A DNA stretch of 64,000 bases, from positions 111,075 through 175,074 of the forward strand of contig NZ_PGVE01000041.1 in assembly GCF_002860255.1 (NCBI RefSeq). Direction: 5' to 3'. Shown here piece after piece: positions 26,698 to 35,322 of this stretch; position 1 is the first letter of the stretch, and every line of letters starts with the position of its first letter. The stretch is from Neobacillus cucumis (GTDB taxonomy: Bacteria; Bacillota; Bacilli; Bacillales; Cytobacillaceae). The position numbers and the translations under genes were made by a program. Below the pieces are notes generated by a model. That model ran no database searches. It saw nothing but the letters and a program-made list of their open reading frames with translations, and had not been told where the DNA came from.

Positions 26698-27255
26698 TTA
26701 TTCTAAATTGGCATGTCTGCCATACATCTTATCGTTATCCAAACCTTTTTTTTCCATGAACCTCATGATGATGGCATCATAAAAAAGTAATAGGGTTTGT
26801 TCAAATAATGATCCCATGGGCTGGATTGATTTATAATCACCCTCAGATTGATCTTTCGGAGATCCAGGCATTTTAATTGTGATATCTGCTAATTGGCCGA
26901 TAGTAGAATCAGGAAAGATTGTTACAGAGGCTATTTTACCGCCTATACTTTTAGCTTTTTCTGCAATAGAGACTAAGCTTTTTGTTTCCCCGGAGCCTGA
27001 TCCGATAATTAATATATCCTCTTTTTCAAAGTTGGGAGTTACTGTTTCTCCAATTACATAGGAATCGATTCCCATATGCATCATCCTCATCGCAAAGGAT
27101 TTTGCCATAAATCCCGATCTGCCTGCACCGGCGACAAAGACCTTTTTCGATTCCAGTATTCCATTTACGAGTTTTTCCGCTTCTTTATCTTGAATTATGT
27201 TAAATGAACGATTAAGCTCATCTAAGATTTCAGCTAAATAATCAGTCGTCTGCAT
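26698..27255 (-). CDS. hxlB: 6-phospho-3-hexuloisomerase
   Basis: The 185-residue SIS-domain isomerase converts hexulose 6-phosphate to fructose 6-phosphate in the ribulose monophosphate pathway of formaldehyde detoxification. Visible are VAGAGRSGFMAKSFAMR, the IIGSGSGETKSL phosphosugar-binding loop and the ending YGRHANLE, all typical of HxlB. It follows hxlA by 12 bp in the same operon. Length matches the B. subtilis enzyme. Confidence 0.95.
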   Translation of the reverse strand: MQTTDYLAEILDELNRSFNIIQDKEAEKLVNGILESKKVFVAGAGRSGFMAKSFAMRMMHMGIDSYVIGETVTPNFEKEDILIIGSGSGETKSLVSIAEKAKSIGGKIASVTIFPDSTIGQLADITIKMPGSPKDQSEGDYKSIQPMGSLFEQTLLLFYDAIIMRFMEKKGLDNDKMYGRHANLE

Positions 27256-27267
27256 TTTGATTTTATC

Positions 27268-27909
27268 CTAGTGTACCATTTGGTCTTTAATCATTTGCTG
27301 CATTTTGGCAGCTGCAGCTTTTTTATCTGCTTGTCCAGTAATACCGCCACCAACAATGATTAGGTCAGGATTTACTTTAATGACTTCTGGTAAGGTCTCT
27401 AATTTGATCCCGCCTGCGATAGCCGTTTTAGCATTTTTTACAACGCCTTTGATGGTTTGTAAATCTTCAAAAGAGTTTTTTCCAACTGCCTGAAGATCGT
27501 AACCAGTATGCACACAAATGTAATCAACGCCCATTGAGTCCAATTCTTTCGCACGTCCAGCAAGGTCTTTTACAGCAATCATATCCACAAGAACTTTTTT
27601 TCCTTGTTTTTTCGCTTCTTCCACAGCACCTTTTATGGACATATCCTCTGCGGTTCCAAGTATCGTAATAATATCTGCACCCGCCTCGGAAGCTTTCATC
27701 ACTTCGTATCCTGCAGCATCCATGATTTTTAAATCGGCTAAAACTTTTAGGTTTGGAAATGCTTCTTTAACTGCCTTTACTGCGTGAAGACCTTCATTGA
27801 TAACAACCGGAGTACCGATTTCAATGATATCTATATGCTCTTCTACTTCTTTTACCAGCTCAATAGCTTCTGGAATGTTGACTAAATCTAAAGCTAATTG
27901 TAATTCCAT
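27268..27909 (-). CDS. hxlA: 3-hexulose-6-phosphate synthase
   Basis: The 213-residue protein belongs to the OMP decarboxylase superfamily and condenses formaldehyde with ribulose 5-phosphate. It has MELQLALDLV at the start, the DLKIMDAAGYE catalytic segment and a VVGGGIT phosphate loop. The ATG at 27909 has RBS taggagtg and gives the usual length; a longer frame upstream (to 27996) lacks an RBS. It is divergent from hxlR and forms an operon with hxlB. Confidence 0.95.
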   Translation of the reverse strand: MELQLALDLVNIPEAIELVKEVEEHIDIIEIGTPVVINEGLHAVKAVKEAFPNLKVLADLKIMDAAGYEVMKASEAGADIITILGTAEDMSIKGAVEEAKKQGKKVLVDMIAVKDLAGRAKELDSMGVDYICVHTGYDLQAVGKNSFEDLQTIKGVVKNAKTAIAGGIKLETLPEVIKVNPDLIIVGGGITGQADKKAAAAKMQQMIKDQMVH

Positions 27910-28085
27910 TATATTCACTCCTAAAAGTTTATTTGAATGACCGAACAGTAATAATATCTCCAAAGGGTTCTTGTATTTTGTTAGTAATATTTCCATATAC
28001 GATAATATCTCGTTCAGTCATTCCTCTGATTAGTTGTAAGTATATAATGTAGAACATCTTTTTAAAACTACGTACTTTTAAAGTA

Positions 28086-28106
28086 CATAGTGCTAAAAAG
28101 TATACT
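28086..28106. promoter_or_regulatory. HxlR operator-like element in the hxlA-hxlR intergenic region
   Basis: A 21-bp element (catagtgctaaaaagtatac core) lies between the divergent hxlA and hxlR. A nearly identical inverse copy (19 of 21 bases) lies at 28631-28651. A related partner element lies just left (gtacttttaaagtac, 28072-28086). HxlR of B. subtilis binds two sites upstream of hxlA, so these are candidate sites. Confidence 0.6.
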
Positions 28107-28138
28107 ATGAGTTATAATAGCCTTTGAGGTGAAGTGAA

Positions 28139-28504
28139 ATGTCACGAATGCAGGACAAGATGTTTAATTGTGAAAAAGAATTAACCCTTTCCGTAATAGG
28201 CGGTAAATGGAAAATGCTCATATTGTGGCATCTTGGGAAAGAAGGTACAAAGCGGTTTGGTGAATTGAAGGCACTTATGCCAGGGATCACCCAAAGGATG
28301 CTTGTGAACCAATTGCGTGAACTAGAAGAAGATCTGATTGTACACCGTGAAGTTTACCCAGTGGTTCCTCCGAAAGTTGAATATTCGCTTACAGAACATG
28401 GGAGAAGTTTAATGCCAATCTTAGAGGCAATGTACGATTGGGGAAAAGATTACATGGAGACGATTGGGTTAAATCCATTAATTAGAGAAGAGTCAGCTAA
28501 ATAA
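28139..28504 (+). CDS. hxlR: HxlR family transcriptional regulator
   Basis: The 121-residue winged-helix protein is the formaldehyde-responsive activator of hxlAB in Bacillus. It has the N-terminal Cys (FNCEKELTL) and the family core [13 protein letters not shown], then [24 protein letters not shown] and [11 protein letters not shown] segments. RBS gaggtg precedes the ATG. The Cys is the likely formaldehyde-sensing residue by analogy with the B. subtilis protein. It is transcribed away from hxlAB. Confidence 0.93.
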   Translation: MSRMQDKMFNCEKELTLSVIGGKWKMLILWHLGKEGTKRFGELKALMPGITQRMLVNQLRELEEDLIVHREVYPVVPPKVEYSLTEHGRSLMPILEAMYDWGKDYMETIGLNPLIREESAK

Positions 28505-28535
28505 TGAAATTATGCAAAAAACATAATAAATACAC

Positions 28536-28573
28536 AGAGGCAATGTGATGTTAAACATTGTCTCTTTTTTTTG
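28536..28573 (+). terminator. Rho-independent terminator after hxlR
   Basis: Stem agaggcaatgt/acattgtctct with one mismatch and T8. Confidence 0.85.
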
Positions 28574-28630
28574 TATACGTTAGCTGGTATTATTCGAAAA
28601 GGAAGTTACAGCAGGTCTATCTTACTTTAC

Positions 28631-28651
28631 AGTATACTTTTTAATACTATG
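28631..28651. promoter_or_regulatory. second HxlR operator-like element, upstream of the nitrilase operon
   Basis: agtatactttttaatactat and one more base match the reverse complement of 28086-28106 at 19 of 21 positions. A further related half (aattaaaaagtgcgtacttg, 28653-28672) follows, mirroring the layout at hxlA. It suggests that HxlR also controls the operon starting at 28733. Confidence 0.6.
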
Positions 28652-28732
28652 TAATTAAAAAGTGCGTACTTGTTCGTTATATCTATTTCGCAGATAATAG
28701 GAATAAAGAATTAGGAGAAAAGAGGGGATATT

Positions 28733-29611
28733 ATGCAATTAAGAGTATCAGCGGTACAATACCATCTCCACACGATTCATTCATTTAAAGATTTTGCAGA
28801 TCAAGTGGAGCATTATATAAAAGCAGCAGAAGAATTTGGAACGGATTTTATCATTTTTCCTGAATTTTTCACTACTCAGCTTATGTCCATTGGTAATGCT
28901 AATGGGGAAGTATTGACTATTCAAGAATTACCTGATTTTACCGAACAATACCGTTCATTATTTATCTCATTAGCTAAAACGTATAAGATGCACATTATTG
29001 GCGGGACACATGTAATTAGAAAAAGTGATCAACTATACAATGTTGCCCATTTATTTTACCCAGATGGCCGGGTTGCAGAGCAGGCTAAACTCCATATTAC
29101 CCCAACGGAAGTCAATGAGTGGAATATGAGTGCTGGGGATTCACTGGAGGTCTTTAAAACCGATAAAGGTACAATAGCTATGTTAACTTGCTATGACATT
29201 GAGTTTCCGGAAATCGTTCGAATGGCAAAAGCGAAGGGAGCAGATGTCATTTTCTGTCCATCATGCACGGATGACCGTCACGGTTTTCATCGAGTCCGAT
29301 ATACAAGTCATGCCAGAGCTATCGAAAATCAAGTATATGTTGTCACTACTGGTACGGTTGGTTCATTACCAAGTGTGGATTTCATGCGTGCAAATTTTGG
29401 GCAGGCAGCAGTCATCACACCTAATGACATTCCGTTTCCTCCTCAAGGGATTATGGTTGAAGGGGAAATTAACCAAGATATGATCGTTACAGCGGATCTT
29501 AATTTAAACTTATTATATCAAGTTCGTGAAAAGGGTTCTGTTACCACCTGGCGTGACCGGCGTACAGATCTTTACCCGGATTGGGAATCGGATAAAGCTG
29601 TCCGTAATTAG
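28733..29611 (+). CDS. carbon-nitrogen hydrolase (nitrilase superfamily)
   Basis: The 292-residue cytoplasmic amidase-like enzyme has the Glu-Lys-Cys triad at about Glu44 (FPEFF), Lys119 (AKLHITP) and Cys153 (LTCYDIEFPE). It resembles the hydrolase half of the B. subtilis YhcX-type fusion, in which a GNAT acetyltransferase precedes the hydrolase. Here the GNAT function is encoded by a separate downstream gene. The amide or nitrile substrate is unknown. RBS gaggggat precedes the ATG, and an HxlR-like operator lies 80 bp upstream. Confidence 0.9.
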   Translation: MQLRVSAVQYHLHTIHSFKDFADQVEHYIKAAEEFGTDFIIFPEFFTTQLMSIGNANGEVLTIQELPDFTEQYRSLFISLAKTYKMHIIGGTHVIRKSDQLYNVAHLFYPDGRVAEQAKLHITPTEVNEWNMSAGDSLEVFKTDKGTIAMLTCYDIEFPEIVRMAKAKGADVIFCPSCTDDRHGFHRVRYTSHARAIENQVYVVTTGTVGSLPSVDFMRANFGQAAVITPNDIPFPPQGIMVEGEINQDMIVTADLNLNLLYQVREKGSVTTWRDRRTDLYPDWESDKAVRN

Positions 29612-29627
29612 AGATGGGGGTTCAATC

Positions 29628-30296
29628 ATGTATCGAAAAGAATTTTTTGTTTTCGACCAAGAAAAACCTGTTCCCGTAGTCATACGTAATTATGAAGAAA
29701 AAGACTTTTCTTACTTGATACGTATTCAACAGGAAAGTTTTCCTCCTCCATTTCCTTCCGAATTATGGTGGAATGAAGAGCAGCTAAAAAACCATGTGAC
29801 TCTTTTTCCACAAGGAGCTTTGTGTATAGAAGTGAATGGGGAAATCGCTGGTTCTATGACAGGACTACTTATTGATTTTGATCCTAATCATCCGGAACAT
29901 TCATGGGAAGAGATAACGGATAATGGTTATATTCGTAACCACAACCCTAATGGTAATACATTATATGTGGTGGATATCGGTGTAAGGCCAACCTATCGAA
30001 AATTAGGATTGGGCAAGTGGTTGATGTTTTCTATGTATGATGTAGTTGTTCACTTGGGGTTGGAAAGACTGCTTGGCGGAGGCAGGATGCCAGGATATTA
30101 TAAAAAAGCAAGCGCTATGTCTCCAAATCAATATATTGAGGCAGTTGTCAACGGAGAGCTAAAGGACCCTGTCATTACCTTTCTACTTCATTGCGGCCGT
30201 ACCCCTGTCAAAGTTGTAGCAAATTATTTAGATGATGAAGAATCGTGTAATTATGGGACTTTAATGGAATGGAAAAATCCATTTTTCAAATCATGA
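29628..30296 (+). CDS. GNAT family N-acetyltransferase
   Basis: The 222-residue protein has the acetyl-CoA-binding segment VVDIGVRPTYRKLGLGKWLM (residues about 115-134). The ATG at 29628 with RBS gggggt is used; a longer frame extends back into the nitrilase gene without its own RBS. It starts 16 bp after the nitrilase stop. In YhcX-type proteins the two activities are fused, so the enzymes probably act on the same amine or amide metabolite. Confidence 0.85.
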   Translation: MYRKEFFVFDQEKPVPVVIRNYEEKDFSYLIRIQQESFPPPFPSELWWNEEQLKNHVTLFPQGALCIEVNGEIAGSMTGLLIDFDPNHPEHSWEEITDNGYIRNHNPNGNTLYVVDIGVRPTYRKLGLGKWLMFSMYDVVVHLGLERLLGGGRMPGYYKKASAMSPNQYIEAVVNGELKDPVITFLLHCGRTPVKVVANYLDDEESCNYGTLMEWKNPFFKS

Positions 30297-30314
30297 TAAA
30301 AAAGGAGATATAAA

Positions 30315-30986
30315 ATGGAATATAGTAGAATTACGAATATCAAAGATCCGTTATTTAAACAAATGCATCAGTTAATGCAAGATGTATTCCCTCCAGAGGA
30401 AGTATTAGAGTTTGATCTTTGGAAGGAACCGTTGGAAGATCCAGGTATTCGTGTGTTTGTTGCTGTTTATGAAGGAAAAGTAGTCGGAGCAACAGAGTAT
30501 CGTTATTATGAGGATTTTAATGTAGCTATGACTGATTTTACCATTGTCGGTCGTGCTGGCTTAGGAATCGGTCCTTTCCTGGCCCAAAAAAGATTAGAAG
30601 ATTTACAGGAATTAGCTTTAGCTAACGGAAAAAAATTATCGGGCATGTTTGCTGAAATCTATGATCCATATCGTGTAGAACATTATGAGTTTGGCGGAGT
30701 GAAGCCAATGAATCCTTATGTTCGACGTGAGGTGTTGGCTCACCTTGGTTACAAACGTCTGGATTTCCCATATGTTCATCCGTCCTGGAACAATGATGGG
30801 GAAGCCGTAACCGGACTTGATTTATGTTTTCTTCCGATGGATGGAGAAATGAATGAGCTGCCAACAGACTTAATTGTGAAATTTCTAAAACGTTACTATA
30901 CGGTTTTACCTAATAAACCAGAGACTTGGAATACCATGATTAAAAACTTAGAAGCAAAAGAAAAAGTAGGATTAATATATTTTTAA
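30315..30986 (+). CDS. GNAT-like acyltransferase family protein
   Basis: A 223-residue soluble protein with RBS aaaggag, 18 bp after the preceding GNAT gene. The strand VFVAVYEGKVVGATEYRYY is typical of GNAT folds, and GRAGLGIGPFLAQKRLEDL resembles a degenerate acetyl-CoA pyrophosphate loop. It is the third gene of the nitrilase operon. The precise substrate is unknown; it may be a specialised partner of the other two enzymes. Confidence 0.7.
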   Translation: MEYSRITNIKDPLFKQMHQLMQDVFPPEEVLEFDLWKEPLEDPGIRVFVAVYEGKVVGATEYRYYEDFNVAMTDFTIVGRAGLGIGPFLAQKRLEDLQELALANGKKLSGMFAEIYDPYRVEHYEFGGVKPMNPYVRREVLAHLGYKRLDFPYVHPSWNNDGEAVTGLDLCFLPMDGEMNELPTDLIVKFLKRYYTVLPNKPETWNTMIKNLEAKEKVGLIYF

Positions 30987-31002
30987 AATAAAAATTTGAA
31001 AT

Positions 31003-31035
31003 GAGAATGCATTATAATGGGCATTCTCTTCTTTT
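31003..31035 (+). terminator. Rho-independent terminator after the nitrilase/GNAT operon
   Basis: Eight-bp stem gagaatgc/gcattctc with a 10-nt loop and T-rich tail. Confidence 0.75.
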
Positions 31036-31160
31036 ATTGCACTAAAGATAAAGGTGCATTTTTTTACGTGCTTTTTTATGAATATTCTGTGAACAAAACT
31101 TTTTTAACACTCTCACCAGCCGTTGTTACAAGCATATCATGTATCAAGGTGGTGATAAAA

Positions 31161-31451
31161 ATGACATTTACACTTTCAGATTGGATGCTTTATACAATGT
31201 GGGCCGTGTTTGGACTTATGATTCTTGATCTTTTATTAGGATTTATAAAGTCATTCTGGAAAGGCACTCTTACTTCAGATTTTATTTTAGGTTATTTGAA
31301 GGATTTACTCTATTATGTTATTCCACTAAACTTCCTCATTTCAATGTTCCCAATTGACCCTACTGGCTGGATTCTAATTGCGTTCTTTTTTGTTGGCGGA
31401 CTCGCCGTTGCTATTAAGTATTTATTAGATATTATTAAGAAATTCAAATAA
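31161..31451 (+). CDS. small membrane protein of unknown function
   Basis: A 96-residue protein with three hydrophobic segments (about residues 9-30, 45-60 and 68-90) and a basic C-terminus (DIIKKFK). The ATG at 31161 has RBS aaggtggtg; the longer upstream frame overlaps a terminator. The size and topology recall holin-like or small integral membrane proteins, but no family was recognised. It is monocistronic. Confidence 0.7.
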   Translation: MTFTLSDWMLYTMWAVFGLMILDLLLGFIKSFWKGTLTSDFILGYLKDLLYYVIPLNFLISMFPIDPTGWILIAFFFVGGLAVAIKYLLDIIKKFK

Positions 31452-31461
31452 TCCATGTCAG

Positions 31462-31492
31462 AAACCCTCCTATGTTTTTTGGAGGGTTTTTT
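31462..31492 (+). terminator. Rho-independent terminator after the small membrane protein gene
   Basis: Nine-bp stem aaaccctcc/ggagggttt with T6. Confidence 0.85.
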
Positions 31493-31693
31493 AAATTAGC
31501 TAATGATAAGCACAGCCTCTGGTAAAAAAACTGTAATTTAATCATTAAAATAACTCTTCATCAATAGGTATGACCAACAAGAAATAAGAATAAATATCAG
31601 TATTCTAGATTAATTATTTGGTGATTCCTGAAATAATCTAGCAGAATAATTATTTGTTTTGTTTTCTTAATATTCAGAAAGGAATGTGGAGCC

Positions 31694-33403
31694 ATGAGGA
31701 AATATCGGTGGGTAAAATGGCGTAAAGTCATCCTCTGGATCGCAGCTCTCGTTATTGTTAGCATTTTTTTGTTAACAAGTGGTCCGACAGTTTGGGGAGT
31801 AGTTATAAGTATTGTCAGTTTGTTACTGCAGCTGCTCTTTGCCATGCTGTTTATGATTATCCAGTTTGTTGCTTTGTTTTGGTTCCTAGCTCGAGGTAGA
31901 ACTTATTGGATCCTGCCTGGCGAAACCGGCTCCACCTGGACAGATTACCGGGGAAACCCGGAGATTGTTGAAAATGCAAAGAGGATCGTTACACTTCTTA
32001 AAGGAGTAAAAGAATTCAAAGAAATGGGAGGTGAGGCTATTCGGGGGTTACTGTTGTGTGGACCTCCAGGCACGGGGAAATCATATCTTGCGCAAGTTAT
32101 TGCAAATGAAGCACAGGTACCCTTTGCTTACGCCTCTGCACCAAGCTTTCAAAATATGTTCTTTGGTGTTGGAAACTTAAAAGTGATGGGTCTTTATAAA
32201 AAAGCTCGTAAACTGGCAAAAGTGTATGGTGCATGTATTATTTTTATAGACGAAATTGACGCGATTGGCATGAGCCGGCAGGCTGGAGGCGGAGCAGGAG
32301 GCATGATGGGCGGATTGATGGGCATGGGAGGTTCGGGTTTACTTAATGAGCTCCTTTTACAAATGGATCCGCCAAACATTGACAATGGCTGGTTCGCTAA
32401 GCTGCTCAGGTCGCTTGGACTTCGGCGGAAGAAGGCTGACCGTCCTGCCGTTCTTACTGTAGGTGCCACCAACCTTCCAGATGTACTTGATTCAGCTTTA
32501 CTTCGTCCCGGACGCTTTGACCGGAAACTATGGGTCGACTCTCCTGATTATGATGGAAGGATAGATGTTTTTCAATACTACCTTGAAAAGGTAAAAAAAG
32601 ACTCTTCCATTACACCTGAACGTGCAGCACTTGATACCATTGGATACTCCCCGGCACAAATTAAACACATAGTAAATGAAGCTGTTGTAATCGCTCATCA
32701 ACGTGGAGCCCAGGTCGCAAGTTATGAGGATTTTCGTGCCGCGATGGAGACATACGAATGGGGCCTCAAACAGCCGCTTCGATCTATGAGTGAAGATGAA
32801 AAACGAAATGTTGCCTATCATGAAGCAGGTCATGCGGTGGCCCAATTCCTCTTAAAGCCGCATGAACGTGTGTGGAAAGTGACCATTATCCGTAGGGGAG
32901 GCGCGCTTGGTCTCGCTGCTACTAAGCCAACACATGAACGGTATAACCGTACGGATAAAGAAATATTAGCAGAAATCCAAGTGTGTCTGGCGGCACGTGC
33001 AGTTGAAGAAGAATTTTTAAATAAAAAGTTAAATGGTGTTACATCTGATTTAAGACAGGCAACTGACCTTGCGGGTGCTTATCTGGGGATTGTCGGTATG
33101 GGTGAAGAGTTATTCAGCTGGCTCGCCGTTGGCTCTCGTTCGGATGGCTTAAGAGCGCTAAGGACTAAAATCAATGAACTTCTAAAGAGTGAAATGACGA
33201 AAGTAAAGAAACTTGTAAATGATAACGCAGATTTTGTCCATAAGATTGCAGAGGAGCTTTTAAAACGTGGTGATCTTACAGGGGAGGAAATAGAAGAAAT
33301 TTATCTTGATTTGTATGGCCAAAGCCGTGCTGAAGTTCTAGAATCTCAGAATTTAGAGTTGTTGGCTGCTCCTGTTGAGGACAAAAATGAAGAACAATCT
33401 TAG
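31694..33403 (+). CDS. FtsH-like AAA+ ATP-dependent zinc metalloprotease
   Basis: The 569-residue protein has two N-terminal membrane segments (about residues 12-60). The AAA domain has Walker A GPPGTGKS (123-130) and Walker B FIDEID (about 184-189), with GATN and R-finger regions. The M41 protease domain has HEAGH (about 376-380) and the third zinc ligand near Asp452. It differs from housekeeping FtsH by a very short extracytoplasmic loop, a Gly/Met-rich insert (GGMMGGLMGMGG) after Walker B, and a shorter length. It is probably a second membrane-anchored quality-control protease. RBS aaaggaatg precedes the ATG. Confidence 0.88.
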   Translation: MRKYRWVKWRKVILWIAALVIVSIFLLTSGPTVWGVVISIVSLLLQLLFAMLFMIIQFVALFWFLARGRTYWILPGETGSTWTDYRGNPEIVENAKRIVTLLKGVKEFKEMGGEAIRGLLLCGPPGTGKSYLAQVIANEAQVPFAYASAPSFQNMFFGVGNLKVMGLYKKARKLAKVYGACIIFIDEIDAIGMSRQAGGGAGGMMGGLMGMGGSGLLNELLLQMDPPNIDNGWFAKLLRSLGLRRKKADRPAVLTVGATNLPDVLDSALLRPGRFDRKLWVDSPDYDGRIDVFQYYLEKVKKDSSITPERAALDTIGYSPAQIKHIVNEAVVIAHQRGAQVASYEDFRAAMETYEWGLKQPLRSMSEDEKRNVAYHEAGHAVAQFLLKPHERVWKVTIIRRGGALGLAATKPTHERYNRTDKEILAEIQVCLAARAVEEEFLNKKLNGVTSDLRQATDLAGAYLGIVGMGEELFSWLAVGSRSDGLRALRTKINELLKSEMTKVKKLVNDNADFVHKIAEELLKRGDLTGEEIEEIYLDLYGQSRAEVLESQNLELLAAPVEDKNEEQS

Positions 33404-33412
33404 ATAGAGTTA

Positions 33413-33446
33413 AAAATGGATGGTGTGTGGCACCATCCATTTTTTA
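33413..33446 (+). terminator. terminator between the convergent protease and phosphoesterase genes
   Basis: Thirteen-bp stem aaaatggatggtg/caccatccatttt followed by T residues. Confidence 0.8.
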
Positions 33447-33466
33447 AAAGATTTTTTGATAGGGAA

Positions 33467-34828
33467 TTATACTTTCTTCATGTATCCAGTCCATGTATTA
33501 AATGTTGGAGTATGAACCACTTGACCATCCATGATTTCACCAGGTTTATAAATAGTGGTGAATGTAAGGTGGTTCCAGGTTGTAAAACCTCTTCCTGTTA
33601 AGGATTGAAAATAACTTGGACGCCATGTACCAGTGTTCAAATAAACCTGTTCAGTTGGTTTTGAACTTCCTTTTTCCATTAGTACATCAATAGGGTACTG
33701 AAAAGGTATATGAGTATGTCCGTACAGAACATAAGAGTATCGACTTGATAATGTTTCAAAATCTTTCTTTGCCCCTATCAGATATTGATCTTGCGACCAT
33801 AAGCCTTTCAGTTGATTCAATTTTTCAAACAATTTAAGCTTCCCTTCAGAATTACCGACATTAAAGTTTTTTAGAACGGTTCCTAATATCTGAATTAAAT
33901 CAGCTTGATCAAGTGGGTTCCAAAATTGATCATTTCTTTTAATCCAGTCCTTAACAAATGGAATCTCCATAAATTCATCTCCGATTTGACGAAAAGCGGC
34001 ATTGATTGCCTGTTGAACATTTTCTCCATATTTTTCGTATCTTTGAACTTGAAAAGAAAGCCAAGGAATAATGGCTGATAACGGTCTCACATCGAATAAA
34101 TTTCGGAAATTGTTACATATTTGAATAACATCTTTTTCTGGAAGCTCAGTGTTCCGAAGTCTTCTGCCAACTTCAATTGGAAGCTTTGAGGCTATTTCTG
34201 AAGCAATAACATCTCCAATAGGCGTCTTAAAATAATTGGATGGAGTAAGGTAGTCACCTTCAAAATTAAACGGGTCCCACTCGTGGCCATGTCTTGCATA
34301 TACTCCATATTCTTCAGCTTTTAAGTAGTTTGGAAACGGATTACTTGGTAATTGGTCCTTAAGATCTAATATGTTAATGACCTTTTCTCTTAATGAAGGA
34401 TAGACATTACATAATCGATCATGATTCCCTTGAAGATACATAATTTCAGGTTTTTTAGGGAAACCCAAAGTTTTCCACTCTTTTCCTGCAAGGATAGAAA
34501 ATATTTCTTCATTCTCTTTGATAATATTGTTTAAAATGTCATTGGCAATTTCTTCTGTTTTTTTCGATGGGTTACCCCAAGGGCGATCCTTTAAATCTAT
34601 TTGTTCGCCAGTATTCTTCTGAAAAAACCATGATTCTGTGCGTATCAGGTCAAAAATATCGCCTAACAAAACAATTATAATCTCTTGATTCTGAGGTTCA
34701 AAAGGACTAACAGCTTCTTGGGCTTGATACCCGAGCTCCTTGAAGATATCCCTAAAAGTGGCAGCTTCTAGTTGGTGTCTGCCTGCTGTATGGTCCATAA
34801 GGTGTAAATCACTAATGAAAATAAGCAC
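33467..34828 (-). CDS. metallophosphoesterase (calcineurin-like)
   Basis: The 453-residue protein has all blocks of the dinuclear-metal phosphoesterase core: DLH at the N-terminus (FISDLHL), GDIFD near residue 57, GNHD near residue 132, GHEW, and GHTH near the C-terminus (YGHTHIPF). It has no signal peptide and is longer than the family core owing to a helical insert between the third and last blocks. RBS aaggagat precedes the ATG. The phosphoester substrate is unknown, and it stands alone on the minus strand. Confidence 0.85.
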   Translation of the reverse strand: MLIFISDLHLMDHTAGRHQLEAATFRDIFKELGYQAQEAVSPFEPQNQEIIIVLLGDIFDLIRTESWFFQKNTGEQIDLKDRPWGNPSKKTEEIANDILNNIIKENEEIFSILAGKEWKTLGFPKKPEIMYLQGNHDRLCNVYPSLREKVINILDLKDQLPSNPFPNYLKAEEYGVYARHGHEWDPFNFEGDYLTPSNYFKTPIGDVIASEIASKLPIEVGRRLRNTELPEKDVIQICNNFRNLFDVRPLSAIIPWLSFQVQRYEKYGENVQQAINAAFRQIGDEFMEIPFVKDWIKRNDQFWNPLDQADLIQILGTVLKNFNVGNSEGKLKLFEKLNQLKGLWSQDQYLIGAKKDFETLSSRYSYVLYGHTHIPFQYPIDVLMEKGSSKPTEQVYLNTGTWRPSYFQSLTGRGFTTWNHLTFTTIYKPGEIMDGQVVHTPTFNTWTGYMKKV

Positions 34829-34932
34829 TTTTCAAATCTCCTTCCATTTAAAGTAGACGAAAGAAACGTTTGTTTTGAAATCAAACGATGTTTTATTGTG
34901 ATTATAGATAATATTAAAAGATTATTTTTTTA

Positions 34933-34961
34933 TTGACAAATTTAATAAACACTACTAAAAT
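34933..34961 (+). promoter_or_regulatory. sigma-A promoter of the glycine-riboswitch leader
   Basis: A perfect -35 TTGACA and a -10 TAAAAT are separated by 17 bp. Transcription would start near 34968, giving a leader of about 350 nt before the permease. Confidence 0.7.
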
Positions 34962-35077
34962 TATAAATTATTCAACAATAGTTTAGGTTTTGAGTATGAA
35001 TGCTAAATGCATCATTCTTTAAATTTTAAAAAATTTAATATTTAGCAAGCTATGATTGCTATGGATCACACTATAGC

Positions 35078-35158
35078 AGGAGCAGCTTCTGGAGAGACCG
35101 CAACTTTGCGGCGCCGAAGGGTTCACAATCTCAGGCAAAAGGACAGAAGAGTACGAAG
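35078..35158 (+). promoter_or_regulatory. glycine riboswitch (single aptamer)
   Basis: The conserved glycine-aptamer blocks appear in order: ggagagacc, cgccgaagg, a short loop, then ctcaggcaaaaggacag. The outer stem pairs cttct with agaag. Only one full aptamer is evident; the segment 35041-35075 could be a ghost partner. A terminator follows at 35220-35253. The riboswitch would tune the downstream permease to the glycine level. Confidence 0.92.
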
Positions 35159-35219
35159 ATTATTTATTATTCTACCACAAATAGAGTAATAGATATTATT
35201 TGATATTCTTACGCCCTTT

Positions 35220-35253
35220 AGAGATTGGAGAAAAATTCCAATCTCTTTTTTAT
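35220..35253 (+). terminator. expression-platform terminator of the glycine riboswitch
   Basis: Nine-bp stem agagattgg/ccaatctct with T6, between the aptamer and the RBS of the permease gene. Confidence 0.82.
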
Positions 35254-35322
35254 TGGTTTACTTCTTGTTCAGCAGTTCACATGGATAGGAAGAAAAATAA
35301 TTACCATTAGGGGGAGTTTAAA

